This document shows, piece after piece, positions 46,143-58,650 of a stretch of DNA of 64,000 nt. Position 1 is the stretch's first letter, and each line of letters begins with the position of its first letter. This stretch comes from Margaritifera margaritifera (lineage: Eukaryota > Mollusca > Bivalvia > Unionida > Margaritiferidae). The notes under the pieces were generated by a model, which saw only the letters and a list, made by a program, of their open reading frames with translations, searched no databases and was not told where the DNA came from. Location of the stretch: the NCBI GenBank assembly GCA_029931535.1, contig JAQPZY010001423.1:248001-312000 (forward strand). Direction: 5' to 3'. The translations under genes and the position numbers were made by a program.

Positions 46143-47694
46143 CTTACCCATTTCAGAAGGCATACGATTCCAGTCATACTTTACCTTTTCAGACAGGATA
46201 CGATTCTGGTCATATGTTCATTACATTCCGTCTACCACTTCGCAGAAGTGTTCATTTAACCATGTAATACATCATTAGTTTACATGTACTCTTTTGAAAA
46301 GAAGGAAATAAAGGTTGGAGGTACACATATGCAGTGACAACATGAGCTTAAAAAAGGCCAAAAACTGATAAATATTTGATTTAAAAATTGAGTTTTAATG
46401 TGCAGAAATCAAAATGGCGATCAGTACTGAAGAGGCAAGTGATGGCAGTGATGTGCTTGCAGAATTAGTTGAAAATATAGATAATTACGTGTTAAAAATT
46501 GACATTTTACGCAGTGGGGATTGTTATTTTTACTTGTTCAAAATTGACAGTTGATGATAACTGGTTATTTGAAAATTTGATTTCAAAAACATGAGTTTTA
46601 ACGTACAGAGATCAACATGACAGACAGCACTGAAGTGGCAAATGATGGCAGTGATGTGGATGCCAATTTTGATAAAAATATAGACAGTTGTGCAAGGAAA
46701 ATTTACGTTTTAGGCAGTTAAGATTGTGATCTTGACTTCGATGAAATGACCAGAGATGATGATAACTGGTTAGTAGAAAATTTGATTTCAAAACTGAATT
46801 TTAATGTGCAGAGATCAAAATGGCAGACAGTACTAAGTGGCAACTGATGGAAATTGGCAGTGATCTGGATGCCAAATTTGATGAAAATAGAGAAAATTTT
46901 GTGGGGGAAATTTATATTTTAGGCAGTTGGAAACGTGATCTTGACTACATCAAATGAACTGAGCAGACGATAACTAGTTCATTGGTATTTTTTACTCGGA
47001 TATTGACGATGATGAAGACTTTGGATGCTTTTAAAGCTACAAGTAACTGGACATTTTGAGAACTTCACTTCTCATAAAGTTCATCCATATACAGATGTTG
47101 GATGTGTGCATAATATTATGAAATTTTACTGCATTCCTGGAAATGGACCAAAATAAACCCGACAAAACTCTGTTTTTACATTAGAATTTATTATGAAAAA
47201 AAAATACTGAACAAAAATGAAAAGCTTTGTCTACTTCAGTAAGAATCTGTTCTGCTTGCTCTCCAATTCTCATAATAAAATTGTAATAACCTTTGACATT
47301 CTTTATGGATTTTTATTATTTTTTTCACCTTTGTAAACGGCGTAAAATTTCCCCCATTACATACACTTACATATTGGAGGTAAAATGAATATTGCAGATA
47401 GAAAAATTGCATTGAAAGCAAGTTATAAAAAAAATGTAAAGCATGTTTTGTAGTTTACTTTACTTTCAACTGAATTTTTACATCTGAAAATTTTAATTAA
47501 AAAAATATATAACTCCAAAGAAAATTTTATGCTTTTTAAAGTGGTATATAACTTTCAAGAATTATTTGAAAAACTTGTCCTGAAAGCCAGATTGGCCAAT
47601 GTCACCTCATTCTCTCATGCTGATATGCCACTGACTGAACAAATTTCCAGTTCTTCACAACTGCCCGTCTGATTGGGCTTCAGTGTGAAAAGGG
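46143..47694 (+). mobile_element. piggyBac-like element, copy 2, opposite orientation
   Basis: The right end CTTCAGTGTGAAAAGGG (to 47694) is followed by TTAA (47695-47698) and is the inverse of the left end of copy 1. TTAA at 46139-46142 precedes a decayed opposite end whose doubled block (catacgattccagtcatact, gatacgattctggtcat) mirrors copy 1. Interior homology is continuous (for example cttttgaaaagaaggaaata, the acidic repeat units at 46400-46960, and tttgaaaacttgtcc-like text). The two copies are inverted, about 21 kb apart, and both are non-coding for a transposase core. Confidence 0.7.
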
Positions 47695-47999
47695 TTAATT
47701 ACCTGCCAAATTACGAGGGTACTCTAAGGTCATTGAATTTTTATGAAGGCATGGTATGGTGCATGACAAGGTCATACCAAGTGCCAAAGTGTAACTAACT
47801 GCATCACCTGGGCTTGAATGACTCAGTAATTTGTCTAGTATGACCAGGCATTCCATTAATTTTTTATGTCTGAAAATCCTGGACTTCCATGGTTGTAAAT
47901 ATGGAAGTCCTATGGATACCTCAAGCCTGGAGGTCCCATTATTGCACTTAAATGGCTGACAATACACAAGGAACACAAGACTGAAAATGATTATATGAC

Positions 48000-48560
48000 T
48001 CAGTTATTCTCCTTGAGATGCATCTAAACACACATGCTCATCAATGTACTGAGGATATAATGAATGGATAGATGAAAATACACAAGTCATTCAAACATGA
48101 AAACAAGGACAAAGTGACCAACTTTTGCCATGGTTGAAATACTCTCCTTGAGATGCATCCACATACTAACTTTCATTAGTGAAGGTGAGTCCAAGATAAT
48201 GAGGGTGTATTATTAACAGATAGTCGAAAATACAAAAGTCACCTAAGTGTGAAAAATAGGTCACATATTCCTACTTTTGGATGGTTAAATTACCCTTCCC
48301 AAGATGCATCCACATATCAACTTTAATGTATGTAGATGACACAGGGTCCAAAATATTGTGAGTATAATGAAGGGTTTTCAACAGTTATCTGAAAATGCAT
48401 AAAGTCAATCAAATGAGGAAATGTGGTCAAAGTGACCCACCATTAGTTTGGTAGAGTTAAACTCCTTGAGATACATCAACATAACGTTTTTATGAGTGTA
48501 GGTGATATTGGGTCCAAGATATTGTGGTTGTAACAAATGGATATCTGAAAACTCAAAAGA
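48000..48560. repeat. Array of ~130-165-bp units (CTCCTTGAGATGCATC family)
   Basis: The phrase ctccttgagatgcatc at about 48010 recurs at 48142, 48296 (as cttcccaagatgcatc) and 48460. Each is followed by cacatactaactttca-like text and a gataatgagggtgtat/atattgtgagtataat block. No coding signal. Confidence 0.65.
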
Positions 48561-48577
48561 CGCTTCAACATTAACAA

Positions 48578-48752
48578 CAGTCCCTTGAAGAGATTGATGC
48601 TCTAATGTCTGAAAATAAATTCCAGGAATGCAAGATAAGACCATATTTTATTTTTAATTGCTGAGTGTTGAAACTATCTCTGATATTCTTGAGTGACAAG
48701 TTTCTCAAACTAGCCACTGTGGCAGCCATACTGGATGTACATGTACATGGCA
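48578..48752 (+). repeat. Family G fragment joined to a family A fragment
   Basis: agtcccttgaagagattgat + gctctaatgtctgaaaataa and gcaagataagaccatatttt + attgctgagtgttgaaacta match family G. From about 48700 the text aaactagccactgtggcagc + catactggatgt is family A. The junction repeats the order seen at 29370-30200, so G and A may be parts of one larger element. Confidence 0.6.
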
Positions 48753-50379
48753 GCCATCTTGAAAATACTGTATACCTACTTTATAACATTGTATATGAGC
48801 TGAAAATGTTACCAATTATAGATAAATTAGATTCATTTCCAAAAATTACAGAAAGACTCACTTTCAATAAATGTTTAATATATTTCATGATATGTGTATT
48901 GTATTCATGTTGTATTTTATGTTCATCTTATGCTTTTATCTGTTGTATTTCAGTCAATTGTAAGTAAAAATGTTTGACATGTCAATCATCACTGGTATCG
49001 TTCATATAATGTCTCAACAAGCATCCACCACGTATCATATTATGTTTTTGTTTCACGCCGTCCTGTCTGTACTGCATAATTTATAGAACTCTGTGATAAT
49101 TCCTTACAAACCACTTTATGATTTTGTATTTACCCAAAAGATATCCTCACTTATTATTAGCATGTGATCACCACTCCTCCTCATGATCGATTGGACATGA
49201 ATCGAAAGAGACTGAACATTAATGGTGCTCTTTGACACAGAATGAATCATGCGGCAATGAATTTCTGTACAAATATCCACTGAAAAATCACCTGCTAGCT
49301 GCTTCTATTGAAACACCTGGGTTTTAAAGTATTTTTCCATTCAACTTTTCTTAGCATAATTGATTTGGGTTAGAAGATCAAATATCCCTTTTTAATTCGA
49401 GTGGTCATATAGCTTTATTTACCAGGGTTTATCTCTGACCCATAGGAAGTGTTTTTGACTCAGAAATGCATGAAAATCAGCTTGGACTCTCCATTTGTTT
49501 CAAAAGTGATATATATATATGTATATCTATATACAGCATCAATACTCATGATTGGAGTTTCAGTACTGAAATCCTGAGAAAAACCTCGTTAATGTTCACA
49601 CCAATCCATTATCAGATTCACAATTAGGACAAGATTAGGTCAGAAATTGTTTTGAAAGACTGTGATTCTTTAAAGATTCTGACCGGCTACTTAATTCCTG
49701 AGGAGGTCAAATCAAACAATGAATTCCCATGGCTCTATTCTTTCCAAGTTGAAGCAGTCTGCATGCATTGCTTTATCAATGATGATAGGGAGGTCAATAA
49801 TGTTATTTGCTGTTTTTATTGACTGATGGTTTCCTCAACATCCCAAAATCAATAAAACTGAATATGGTTCACTCCATAATGCATATTCTTCAGTGTGGTA
49901 CTGTATAACGGGTAATTTTTACTGCTGTAATTTTTACGAAATTGCAGTAACAATAGATGGTGCAATTTTTAGGTGTTTATATTTTGTGGTTTAAGAGAGT
50001 GATGGGAATGAATGTTTACATGATTATTTGTAATGTATGTTAAAGTGGCATAAAACAGTACTTAAACTGGATTTATTTCCATGGCTTGCCATTGAAAATC
50101 TCTAGGCTTTTATTACATGTCCCCATACTCCCAAAACCCACCCCTTTCTTCAAATTGTGACCATGGGTCGTAACCCAAAATCTGTTAAAAATATTATGAG
50201 TCTTCTGCCTACAAATACACCAATTTGATTAAAACAAAATAAATATTAAATGTCACTGTAATTGAAATTTGTATATACTTAACCTTTGACAACCCCCCTC
50301 CCAAATTCACAGGGACTCCAGAGGGACCCAAAAAAGCATACCCCTCTTGTAGATGGTCACTACACAGGAAAAGTATGTA

Positions 50380-52009
50380 CAGTAGGACCCTGTTATAGCA
50401 CGATGGTCGGGGTCCACAAAACGAGATCGTGCTATGCACGAACCGTACTATAAACGAACAAGACAAAACCAAGTCATTTAGCTGAAGAAAATGAGAGGGG
50501 GGGGGGGGGAATTGTGGTCTGAAAACAACGTGCTTCATTGGCACAGTTACCATCTTAAATCAATGCATATTAAATGAGAAATACACATGCAATGAAAACA
50601 GAGATTGCACATATAATATTTAACTTTATTCAGAGAACCATGCATTGGTACATTTATATATACATGTCTAATGTATAGCATGAATAGTTAAAGGATCAAC
50701 ACGTGTACTCACCAACCGATCTCATGGCATGCGTAGGAGTGAGTCCATAATAATTCCATTGAAAATATGCACACAGAAGTATAATATTTAGTCATAGATC
50801 ATTATGTGTCTGAATTCAATGCAAAAAAATAATTATAATCGATAAATCACGTAAGGAATGATGAAGCACATTTACAGTGTGTATGCACGTGTACGTCCCA
50901 AGGTCAATAAACGGTGTAAGCATAAATTTCATACTGCTATAATTTTATCTGCTACGAATTAGAATACTTTATTGTTTTTGAAAAAAACTGATTAATTTTC
51001 AGCTGCTTCTTGCTGCTGTCATGTTTACTCTTTCCAAAGTCAACCATATTCCTCAATTGAAGAATTTGAATGGTCGACTCATGAACGCCTAAATCTCGAG
51101 CTAATTGCGTTTGTTTAACACCGGACTTAATCCTGTCTATGGCTTCAAGCTTCTCTGTAACAGTAAAAGCTTTTACGTTTCCGTGTACTGTTATCCATTG
51201 TAAATAACTAATAATTAAAACTCTGACACCTATTTGTTTGAACGACTACTGCAAGAATAATTTTTAATCAACAATGGGATCATTTTTATAGGGAATGTAC
51301 AATATTATTCACTGGTCAACTGATTGTGTGGCGATTGTCTAACAACACCGCCAAGCCAAGTGTGCGCGTTGGCGGCTTTCGTTTTTTGCTGTTTTATAAA
51401 TCATTGCCGCATGGTTTGAACAACCTTTAGCTTTTACATTGACTTTGATGATTGTCAAAGATTTTAATTAATTGATTTATACATTCCGGTGCGAATCTTT
51501 TATCAACCACCCCATTGTTTGGTGCTTGGCTGTGTATGCAGTTGAATGAGCAAACATATGTAGGCTATTGTTTGAGCAACGATTGTACACAGAATGCACT
51601 GAAGACAAACACAAAGAAGACTTAATGACTTTATTTTTCATGTATCAGTAATAATAAGATTAACACTTATCAGCTTTAAAATGAGCTGATATCTTTCACA
51701 AATAAACTAAGATCAAAGTGCAGTGATTGACTACTGACACATTTGAAATGAACATTCACAAACAGTAGTTTAAGAAATTGGCAAAATTATTGTAAAATTT
51801 CGGTAGCCATGCCACGATCGTATTATATCCGAATTCATACACGATCTCTTCCCCAAAATGAGAATTAATTTTTTACACATTATTTTTCGTACTTTGAAAT
51901 AAATTTTTTTAATGTACGAAAAAATATATGAAATTTCGGGAGCCATGCCACGATCGTGTTATATCCGAATTCGTGCTATAACGAAGCGTGCTATAGCGGG
52001 GTCCTACTG
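50380..52009 (-). mobile_element. pogo/Tigger-type element, 1.63 kb, TA-flanked
   Basis: The left end CAGTAGGACCCTGTTATAGC + acg is matched inversely at the right by cgtgctatagcggggtccta + ctg, flanked by TA at 50378-50379 and 52010-52011. Inside, the minus strand encodes a CENP-B/pogo-type N-terminal HTH (50952-51198). The catalytic DDD core is missing. A ~165-bp internal duplication near the right end (gccatgccacgatcg at about 51807 and 51945) also occurs, once per end, in the relative at 28051-28739. A poly(G) tract lies at about 50499-50510. Confidence 0.85.
50952..51198 (-). pseudogene. CENP-B/pogo-type N-terminal HTH frame, one frameshift
   Basis: From an ATG at 51198 the frame begins MDNSTRKRK. 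One extra A in an A-run then shifts it; the other frame continues KAFTVTEKLEAIDRIKSGVK, QTQLARDLGVHESTIQ and onward to a stop at 50952-50954. The block K-A-F-T-x-x-E-K-L-x-A-I-x-R-I-x-x-G and then Q-x-x-L-A-R-D-L-G-V-x-x-S-T-I is the N-terminal helix-turn-helix of Tigger/pogo transposases and CENP-B. About 81 codons; no second HTH and no DDE core follow. The reading frame was probably intact before the single-base change. Confidence 0.75.
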
Positions 52010-52139
52010 TACAAGCATGGTATATTTCCAACAAGTGGTTTAGAAGATGTTGTTACAGACGGGACACTTGGATGGATAGACAGAGGGTATCACAATATCC
52101 CCTTGCTAAAGAAGAGATAAAAGTACACATTATGATGAT

Positions 52140-52690
52140 AATAACAAGATGCCCAAAAGGGCTTGATATACATGTAGCTCACCTGGCTTACATAACTTGA
52201 CAGTTGACCATTTTACTATGGAGGTTTATGTAGTACTGTCATAACAAAACCTATGTAAACTATCTCCCAAGCTTGATGTCCTGTCGATTTTACCTACTTC
52301 ACAAATTCTTTCTAAATAAAGACATAATTAATATGCATAATCTCTTTTTCATAATCAAAGTCATCCAAGAATTTGATGATATAAACCAACTTAACTACCA
52401 GTAGGTTTTTTTATATATAATATTCTCTACATCTATTCAGGTAACAAGCTTGTTCAATCAAATCATTTTATTAATATGTGATAATCTCACCTATTATAGA
52501 ACCTGACTAACACAATGATAATATGAGCTTACATGTATTTGCCAAACTGAAGCAACATCCAATTGAAATTTTCCAGAGCGGTAACAAGTTCAGCCAATCA
52601 GATACAAGATTACCTCATTAATACGTGTAGATCTTGTTCATAATCAAACTCGTATGTGTCATTTTAGGACAATAATGCCTTTTAAAGGTC
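52140..52690 (+). mobile_element. Family B array, copy 4 (short)
   Basis: The head ataacaagatgcccaaaagg + gcttgatatacatg, followed by agctcacctggcttacataa, then about three ~150-bp units (catccaagaatttgatgata, agccaatcagatacaagatt). The 5' hairpin is tgcccaaaagggct, weaker than in copy 2. It starts about 130 bp right of the pogo-type element. Confidence 0.6.
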
Positions 52691-53344
52691 ATCTACCACG
52701 CTTACCATTTTATAGTTGAAATCTACTGATTTTGAAAATGAGAAGTTTTTTAAAACATTTGGAAGAAAAATTGTATTTTACATGTTTTTACAGAAACCAG
52801 TCAGAATCAGTCTACCAGAGACCAGTACTTTCTGATCAGGGCAACAACCCATGCAATGATGTGTGCTGAGTAATCCTATTAAGACTGACATGTGTAAACA
52901 AAAAGCTGTAAATAGATTACCTTATTGTTGTAATTTGGAGAGCTTAAGGCCAAAGGTGGGATCAAAGATGGTCCAAGATGGCTTGCGAGTCTTTGATAAA
53001 ATATTGGCCGACCTTTGGCAGAAGTGAGATAAAAAGGAGACCTATAGCAGATCAAAAAGTCATCGACATATAATGAAAAGTCAGTTCCTGGATTAAGGCA
53101 TTTCACATTACTGTTAATTTTTACATTGAATTGGGCTGGGAAGAACCCAGAATCACCTATGTCTGTGATGATGGTATACTACTTTGCAAGATGCATCCCT
53201 TCGCCAAGTTTCATGATTCCAGGTATAACTGTATGTATACAGGGTGCAAACACCTATACCATATGAACAAAACTTAACCAAGAATGTACAAATAAGGTAC
53301 ATGCACAAAGTCAGCCCTCTTAGGCTCCTCCCCAGGGGACACGA

Positions 53345-53480
53345 GGCAAGATATAATTAAAGTCTTTTAGTAAAAACTATATGTTGATATGATCTGTTCA
53401 TGAGGAGCAATGATAAGATTTTCAAGATGGCCACCATTTTCATTTTCTTTCATTGAAACCCCGATATTAATATCACCTTC
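53345..53480 (+). repeat. Family A fragment (one unit)
   Basis: gtcttttagtaaaaactata + tgttgatatgatc, then ttcaagatggccaccatttt and cattgaaaccccgatattaa correspond to a single family A unit with a small deletion. No hairpin end. Confidence 0.6.
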
Positions 53481-54289
53481 CATTAGCACAAATCATGAGA
53501 TGTTTTGTTTCTCCAAACATCGAAGCAGGGGTGGGGAAAGCACGGAGAGGATTAAGAAAAAGTCCCTCCACCATCTCTCTGCATGACTGATGGATCTGCT
53601 GTGGCTTCACACAGAGAATAACTCTGCATACCACACTTTCTCAGGGATCTGCATCTGCTGATCACGGTGCAGTTGAGGTAGTGACAATAAAGTGGCTGCT
53701 GTTTACTGTTTATGACCCCAACAAGCGCGCGCAAAATAGTTTCATTTGAAAAAGAAAGAGAGAGCAAATGGTGTAGCACTGAGTTATCTACATCGTTGCC
53801 CTTTTAAATGAATGGACATGGTTTTAATTTTTCCAAATCAAATTTTACATAACATGAACATAATGTCAATGATGTGTGAACATTATTACTACTGTACTAT
53901 ATACTGCATGAAGCATCTATATTTCAGATTTTTTAAAAATCCTTTGTTATCAGAACCAACAGAAGCATTTATGGGAATATTTCCACTGAAGTTCATGTGA
54001 TTCTTTTTTATAAATGTCAGTGACATGTACTACCTCTTTAAAAAGAATGACAAACTTTCAACAAATATATATTTCATTTAAGATCGCATTCACACTTAAC
54101 AAAACGTGAAACAAAATTGTACATGTTCCGATATTTATTGAATGCATTCTCTTTCAGGAAGAATTTGCTTAATTTTTATACTAACTGGAGTTCAATTTTG
54201 TTTGATGTTCATTTCTTAGGCACTGTTCACGCTAGAGTCATGAAATTGATGATGATAATCATCTTTATTAGTACCACACCAGTAAAACA

Positions 54290-55020
54290 AAAGAAACTCA
54301 CTATGACCTACTTTACCTACTTTTGTGATAAGGGTGTTGTACTATTCATGATACATCCAGGCCCGCCGAGGGGGGGGGGGGGGGCAATTGCCCAGGGGAC
54401 CGGCATTTTCTAAGGGCCTGCCATCAACTCAGTTATAAAAAATCAATCAATCTTTGCAGTAAATATTAAAATTTGTTCATTGCAAGAGTCTAAGTTATGG
54501 TAGATTACTACAGCTTTTATATGCAAAACTGTACACAGGTTTTTATATTTTTTTTAAAACTACTTTAGTACACATGTATATACCATGTGCAAAAAAGCAA
54601 TCTGGTCATGAGCTAAACACAAAAACTTAACCTAAGCTAGTAAAAGGTGAAATGCAGGTCATTGTATCTTTTGTTCTTTTGAGGGTGTGGTACCAATATA
54701 CATGCATATACAATCATCTAGTTTGATGATTCTAGCATGAACTGAGCTTGAGAAATAACTTGAACACTAAATTTAACCAGAGAGTCAGTGAAGTGTGAAA
54801 TATGGAGAGTCAGTGAAGTGTGAAATATGGGTCACAGTGACCTACTTTTGTGATGAGGATATGGTACTCATGAAACTGTATCCTCTCACGAAGTTTCATG
54901 ATTCCAAGTATAACAGTATGTATACAGTGTGCAAAACGCCTGAGCAACTGTAACTGCAAATACTTAACCAAGAATGTACAATAAACTAAATTAGCCCCCT
55001 TAGCCCCCCCCCCACCGCAG
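54290..55020. repeat. Dispersed repeat with gacctacttttgtgat, interrupted
   Basis: actatgacctactttaccta + cttttgtgataagggtgttg at about 54300 and cacagtgacctacttttgtg at about 54833 belong to one family. The continuation cacgaagtttcatgattcca + agtataacagtatgtataca also occurs at about 53200-53240. The first copy breaks at about 54357, where ggcccgccgagg and a G run begin, so that segment may be an insertion. Confidence 0.55.
54781..54830. repeat. Perfect 25-bp tandem duplication
   Basis: agagtcagtgaagtgtgaaa + tatgg occurs twice, head to tail, without a mismatch. Confidence 0.98.
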
Positions 55021-56699
55021 GGGGTAGGTGCTGTGAAATACACTTTAAGCCGTTGCCTAGAACCTAGGAAGAAAAAATGGTTCAGATGCAACGAGGTTGT
55101 AGCCTGTACGTATGTATATGTTTTCATATGTGCATGCGCAGATGCCGACAACGATGCCAATGCCAATGCCTCCACTTTGTAATGATGAAAAGAAACCAGA
55201 AATATTCAGCAAAGCAGTATTATCTCCACACTCTTTACTCAGTTATCTCTACCGCCTCCTCCTATTATTACATATATGCAAGCTCTGACCTCTGGAGATG
55301 AATTTAAATTTGCAACAGTTATGGGAGACATTACTCATGCATGCATGCATGTCTGGATGGGCAGAATCAACCCCCACCTGCCCACCCCAACCACCTTCTC
55401 TTCAAAAAGGGTGTCAATAATAATAATGTTTGACTATGATTAGGTGAATGCACATGTAGTATCAATCGATGACACAGTATTACACAAATGCAACATAAAG
55501 ATTGATCTATTTACATGTAGCAGTATTTATATCTATCTATCTTTCTGACGTAAATATCCAAACAGGTATTACCTGGTTTATTATCTGTCTTGTGTCATAC
55601 ATCACATCAAAGTCCAGAGGATATCATCCACCAATTGATAATAAAACTTAATTTATAGTATGAAATCAGTGTCCCTGATCCAAAGGCTAATCAAAATGGC
55701 ACAACATTTAATATGGACATTCCAAGTATGTATACATGTATGCAAGAACCCAAATTAATTATAAACTCCAGAGTTTTCAGACACCTCTAATTCACCAATA
55801 ATTAATATGTATATGATCAATACATTACCTTTCTTTCAGTTCTTGTGACTTTTAGTTTTGAAGAAAAATAAACAAATTTGGGGTTTCTTGTTGTAATGTA
55901 CTGCTACATTTTTGATTTCCAGATGAACTAGGGTTGTCTCAGAGACAACCAAGCTCACCTACCAGTATACACTGCTGTTTGTCTTACTGGAGATAAACTG
56001 CAAAGTAATTAGTGTAACAAAAGTCTCTGTGACCTTCTTTTCCTTGGGAGAGAGGCATAATAGGGTCAAACCTGCTCTAATAGTCACCTCTGTAAGACAG
56101 TCACCTTTTTTTTGGCCAAAAAGTTGTAGAAATTCTGAACATCTGAGAACCAGACCCTCCATCACATGTGATGGAACAGGGAAGGATGCAGTGGGAGTTG
56201 GGGAAACAACGGAGACAAGCCTCTTTAATTTAAAATATGGGTAAATATGGTAGTTACTGTGTATCATATAAACTCCACTATTAAAGAGATTCCCTTGTAC
56301 ATGCTGAAAATGTCTAGTCATTTCAGGGGCTAGGTTCTACTAATGATTTTCTTAACCTCTTAACAACCTATAACATTCCACTATACCAAGAAATATCAGC
56401 TACAGCAGGACCAAGCTATGTGTAGTATGTGTGGAAAGAAACAACTTATCTTATCAATTCAATTAATTGGTGCAATACTTTTAAGAGCTGAGGTCCAATT
56501 GATTGGAAACACCTTTAGATTTGACTGGGAAAGGAAAACTAGGCCTGCTGTGATAAATGAAAGCCTGCTACCCCAGCATATATACCTGCATGTAAAACAA
56601 TCTTTGCATATATATCATAAACCCTGATCTGCACAACTGCACAAAGGAATCAGGGGGCTACAAGAATCCAAAGACAAATAGCATAAACCCAGATCAGCC

Positions 56700-57294
56700 A
56701 TCACATACTGCAATAGACAATCAGAGTCTATGCACCAGACAATCAAAGTCAATGTACATGAATATCAGTATATGCATTGGAGAATTAGAATCTATGCACA
56801 GGAAGATCAGTCTATGCACCAGATAATCAGAGTTTATGCACCGGAAGATCAGAGTCTATGTACCAGAAAATCAGTCTAAGCACCAGACAATCTGATGCTA
56901 TGCACTGGAAGATCAAATTCGATTCACTGGACAATCAGAGTCTATGCACCTGACAATCAAAGTCTATGCAGCAGAAGATTACAATCTATGCACTGGACAA
57001 TCAAATTCTATGCACTGGACGATCAGTCCATGCACATGAAGATCAGAGTCTATGCAGCAGAAGATCAGAGTCTATGCAACAGAAGATCAGAATGTATGCA
57101 CCAGAAGATCAGAGTTTATGCATGTGATTATTAGAGTCTATACACCAAAAGTTCAGAGTCTATGCACCAGAAAATCAGAGTTTATGCACTGGACAATCAG
57201 AGTCTATGCACTAGAAGATCAGAGCCTATGCACTTGATGATCAGAGCCTATGCACTTGAAGACCTGAGCCTCTGCACTAGAAGATCAGTCTAAA
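56700..57294. repeat. 22-bp minisatellite (agtctatgcaccagaagatc), ~25 copies
   Basis: The unit agagtctatgcaccagaaga + tc (22 bp) repeats with substitutions at the middle triplets (caccagaag, cactggaca, cagcagaag). Two open frames across it (56895-57237) are repeat by-products. Both sides carry pieces of the CATAGACCCAGATCTGC hairpin, and the unit resembles its arm. Confidence 0.9.
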
Positions 57295-57316
57295 TGGATG
57301 ATTTCAAGAAAACAGT

Positions 57317-57369
57317 GTAGACCCAAGTCTGCTGGTGCAGTATGCTATGGCAGATATCTGGGTCTATGT
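57317..57369. repeat. Hairpin related to 32935-33066
   Basis: Arms gtagacccaagtctgc (57318) and gcagatatctgggtctatg (to 57369) enclose tggtgcagtatgctatg. They are shared with the paired hairpins in intron 2. Confidence 0.75.
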
Positions 57370-57421
57370 TGTTAATCATTGGCTAACATGTTAGTCCAAT
57401 GCTAAAAGCAGGTAGATGCAG

Positions 57422-57600
57422 TATATTTGGTGGAGAAAGAACCCAGGAAAACCACGGGAAGAACAACCGACCCACAGGAAGCTACTGGCAAGCTTTCTCA
57501 CATACCCACATTGACTGAGCAGAGACTCAAACCCACGCAAACAGAGGTGAGATCTCAGTGATCTGTAAAAGCGAGTACCTTAGACCAGTTGGTCCCCCAC
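57422..57600 (-). mobile_element. tRNA(Ser/Leu)-like SINE, minus strand, third family
   Basis: Matches 37640-37838: gaacccaggaaaaccacggg, gctactggcaagctttctca + catacccac, gactcaaacccacgc (box B complement), and cgagtaccttagaccagttg + gtcc (box A complement). More diverged than the first copy. Confidence 0.7.
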
Positions 57601-57999
57601 ATAAATGTTTGATAATGGCATTAACTGCAAATAGAAGTATATTGCATAGAAGCCAATCAACCTTTTCTAAACACACATGCATTGAATGTACAAGACTCTT
57701 TTGAATCCTTTTTATTGTCAAATATAAAACTGACAGAAAGATGATTGATTCTTCAAACGGTACCCAACTGTAAATCATTCTGACGTCTCAGTCTTTCCAT
57801 GAATGGTCTTCATACATTGGCTATTCAAGTGTCAATCAATAATGTCGACCAGCCCCCTCTGTCAGCAAGCCTGCCGAGTTGCAGTGATTTGTAGGTAGTT
57901 ACCTCTTCACCGTGGAGTATCATGGAGGGAATTAACTGACCTACCACGACGCTGGGAAAAATGAAACATTGCATGTACCAAAAACAAGATTTTCATTCA

Positions 58000-58650
58000 G
58001 GTGGAGTAGCAATAATTCTATTTTCAAGGCAGCCGCTGTGGTGGACACATTGGATGTCAGATCGGCACCATTTTCATTTATGACCAACCAGACATCATAA
58101 GAAGTCTTTTAGTGCAAACCCCATGTTGATATTATTTTCCATTTAGGTGGAGTAGCTATAACGACTTTCAAGATATTGGATGTCTGGGCAGCACCATTTT
58201 CATATTGGACCAAGTAGATATTATAAAAAGTGTTCTGGTGAAAACCCCATGCCAAAATTAATTTCCATTCAGGAGGTGTAGCATTAACAAAATTTTCAAG
58301 ATGGCTGCCATGGCAACCATTTTGGATGTCTTATTACCATCATTTTTAGTTAGGATCAACTAGATATCATAATAAGTAATTCAGTGAAAACCCCATGTTG
58401 ATATCCATTCAGGAGTAGTAGCTATAACAAGATTTTCAATATGGCTGCTGTGGTGGCCATACTGGATGTCTGAGCAGCAGCATTTTCATTCAGGACCAAC
58501 TTGATCTTGGGATGAATGTGTGTATGAAACTTCATGGCAAACCTCTAAGTAATTTATGAGGATTAACGATGACAAACTCTAATGGATGGATGTCAGGTGA
58601 TGGACAACAGGTCATCCCATAAGCTCTACTGGTCTATGACCATTAGAGCT
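58000..58650 (+). mobile_element. Helentron/HINE-like array, family A, copy 3
   Basis: Four units; ggatgtc anchors fall at 58052, 58178, 58324 and 58464, a spacing of 126-146 bp. The 3' hairpin at 58622-58650 (agctctactggtc + tatgaccattagagct) has 12-bp arms with one mismatch and a 3-nt loop, followed by aaaaatt. It is the cleanest example of the family A end. Confidence 0.7.

Noticed and set aside
50209..50553. 114-codon minus-strand frame
   Set aside because: Crosses the left TIR and a poly(G) run of the pogo-type element; not a conserved protein.
54117..54413. 98-codon plus-strand frame
   Set aside because: Runs through a dispersed repeat and ends in a poly(G) tract.
56895..57237. Repetitive open frames (YAPDNQSLCSRR-like)
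   Set aside because: Direct translation of the 22-bp minisatellite; not a protein gene.
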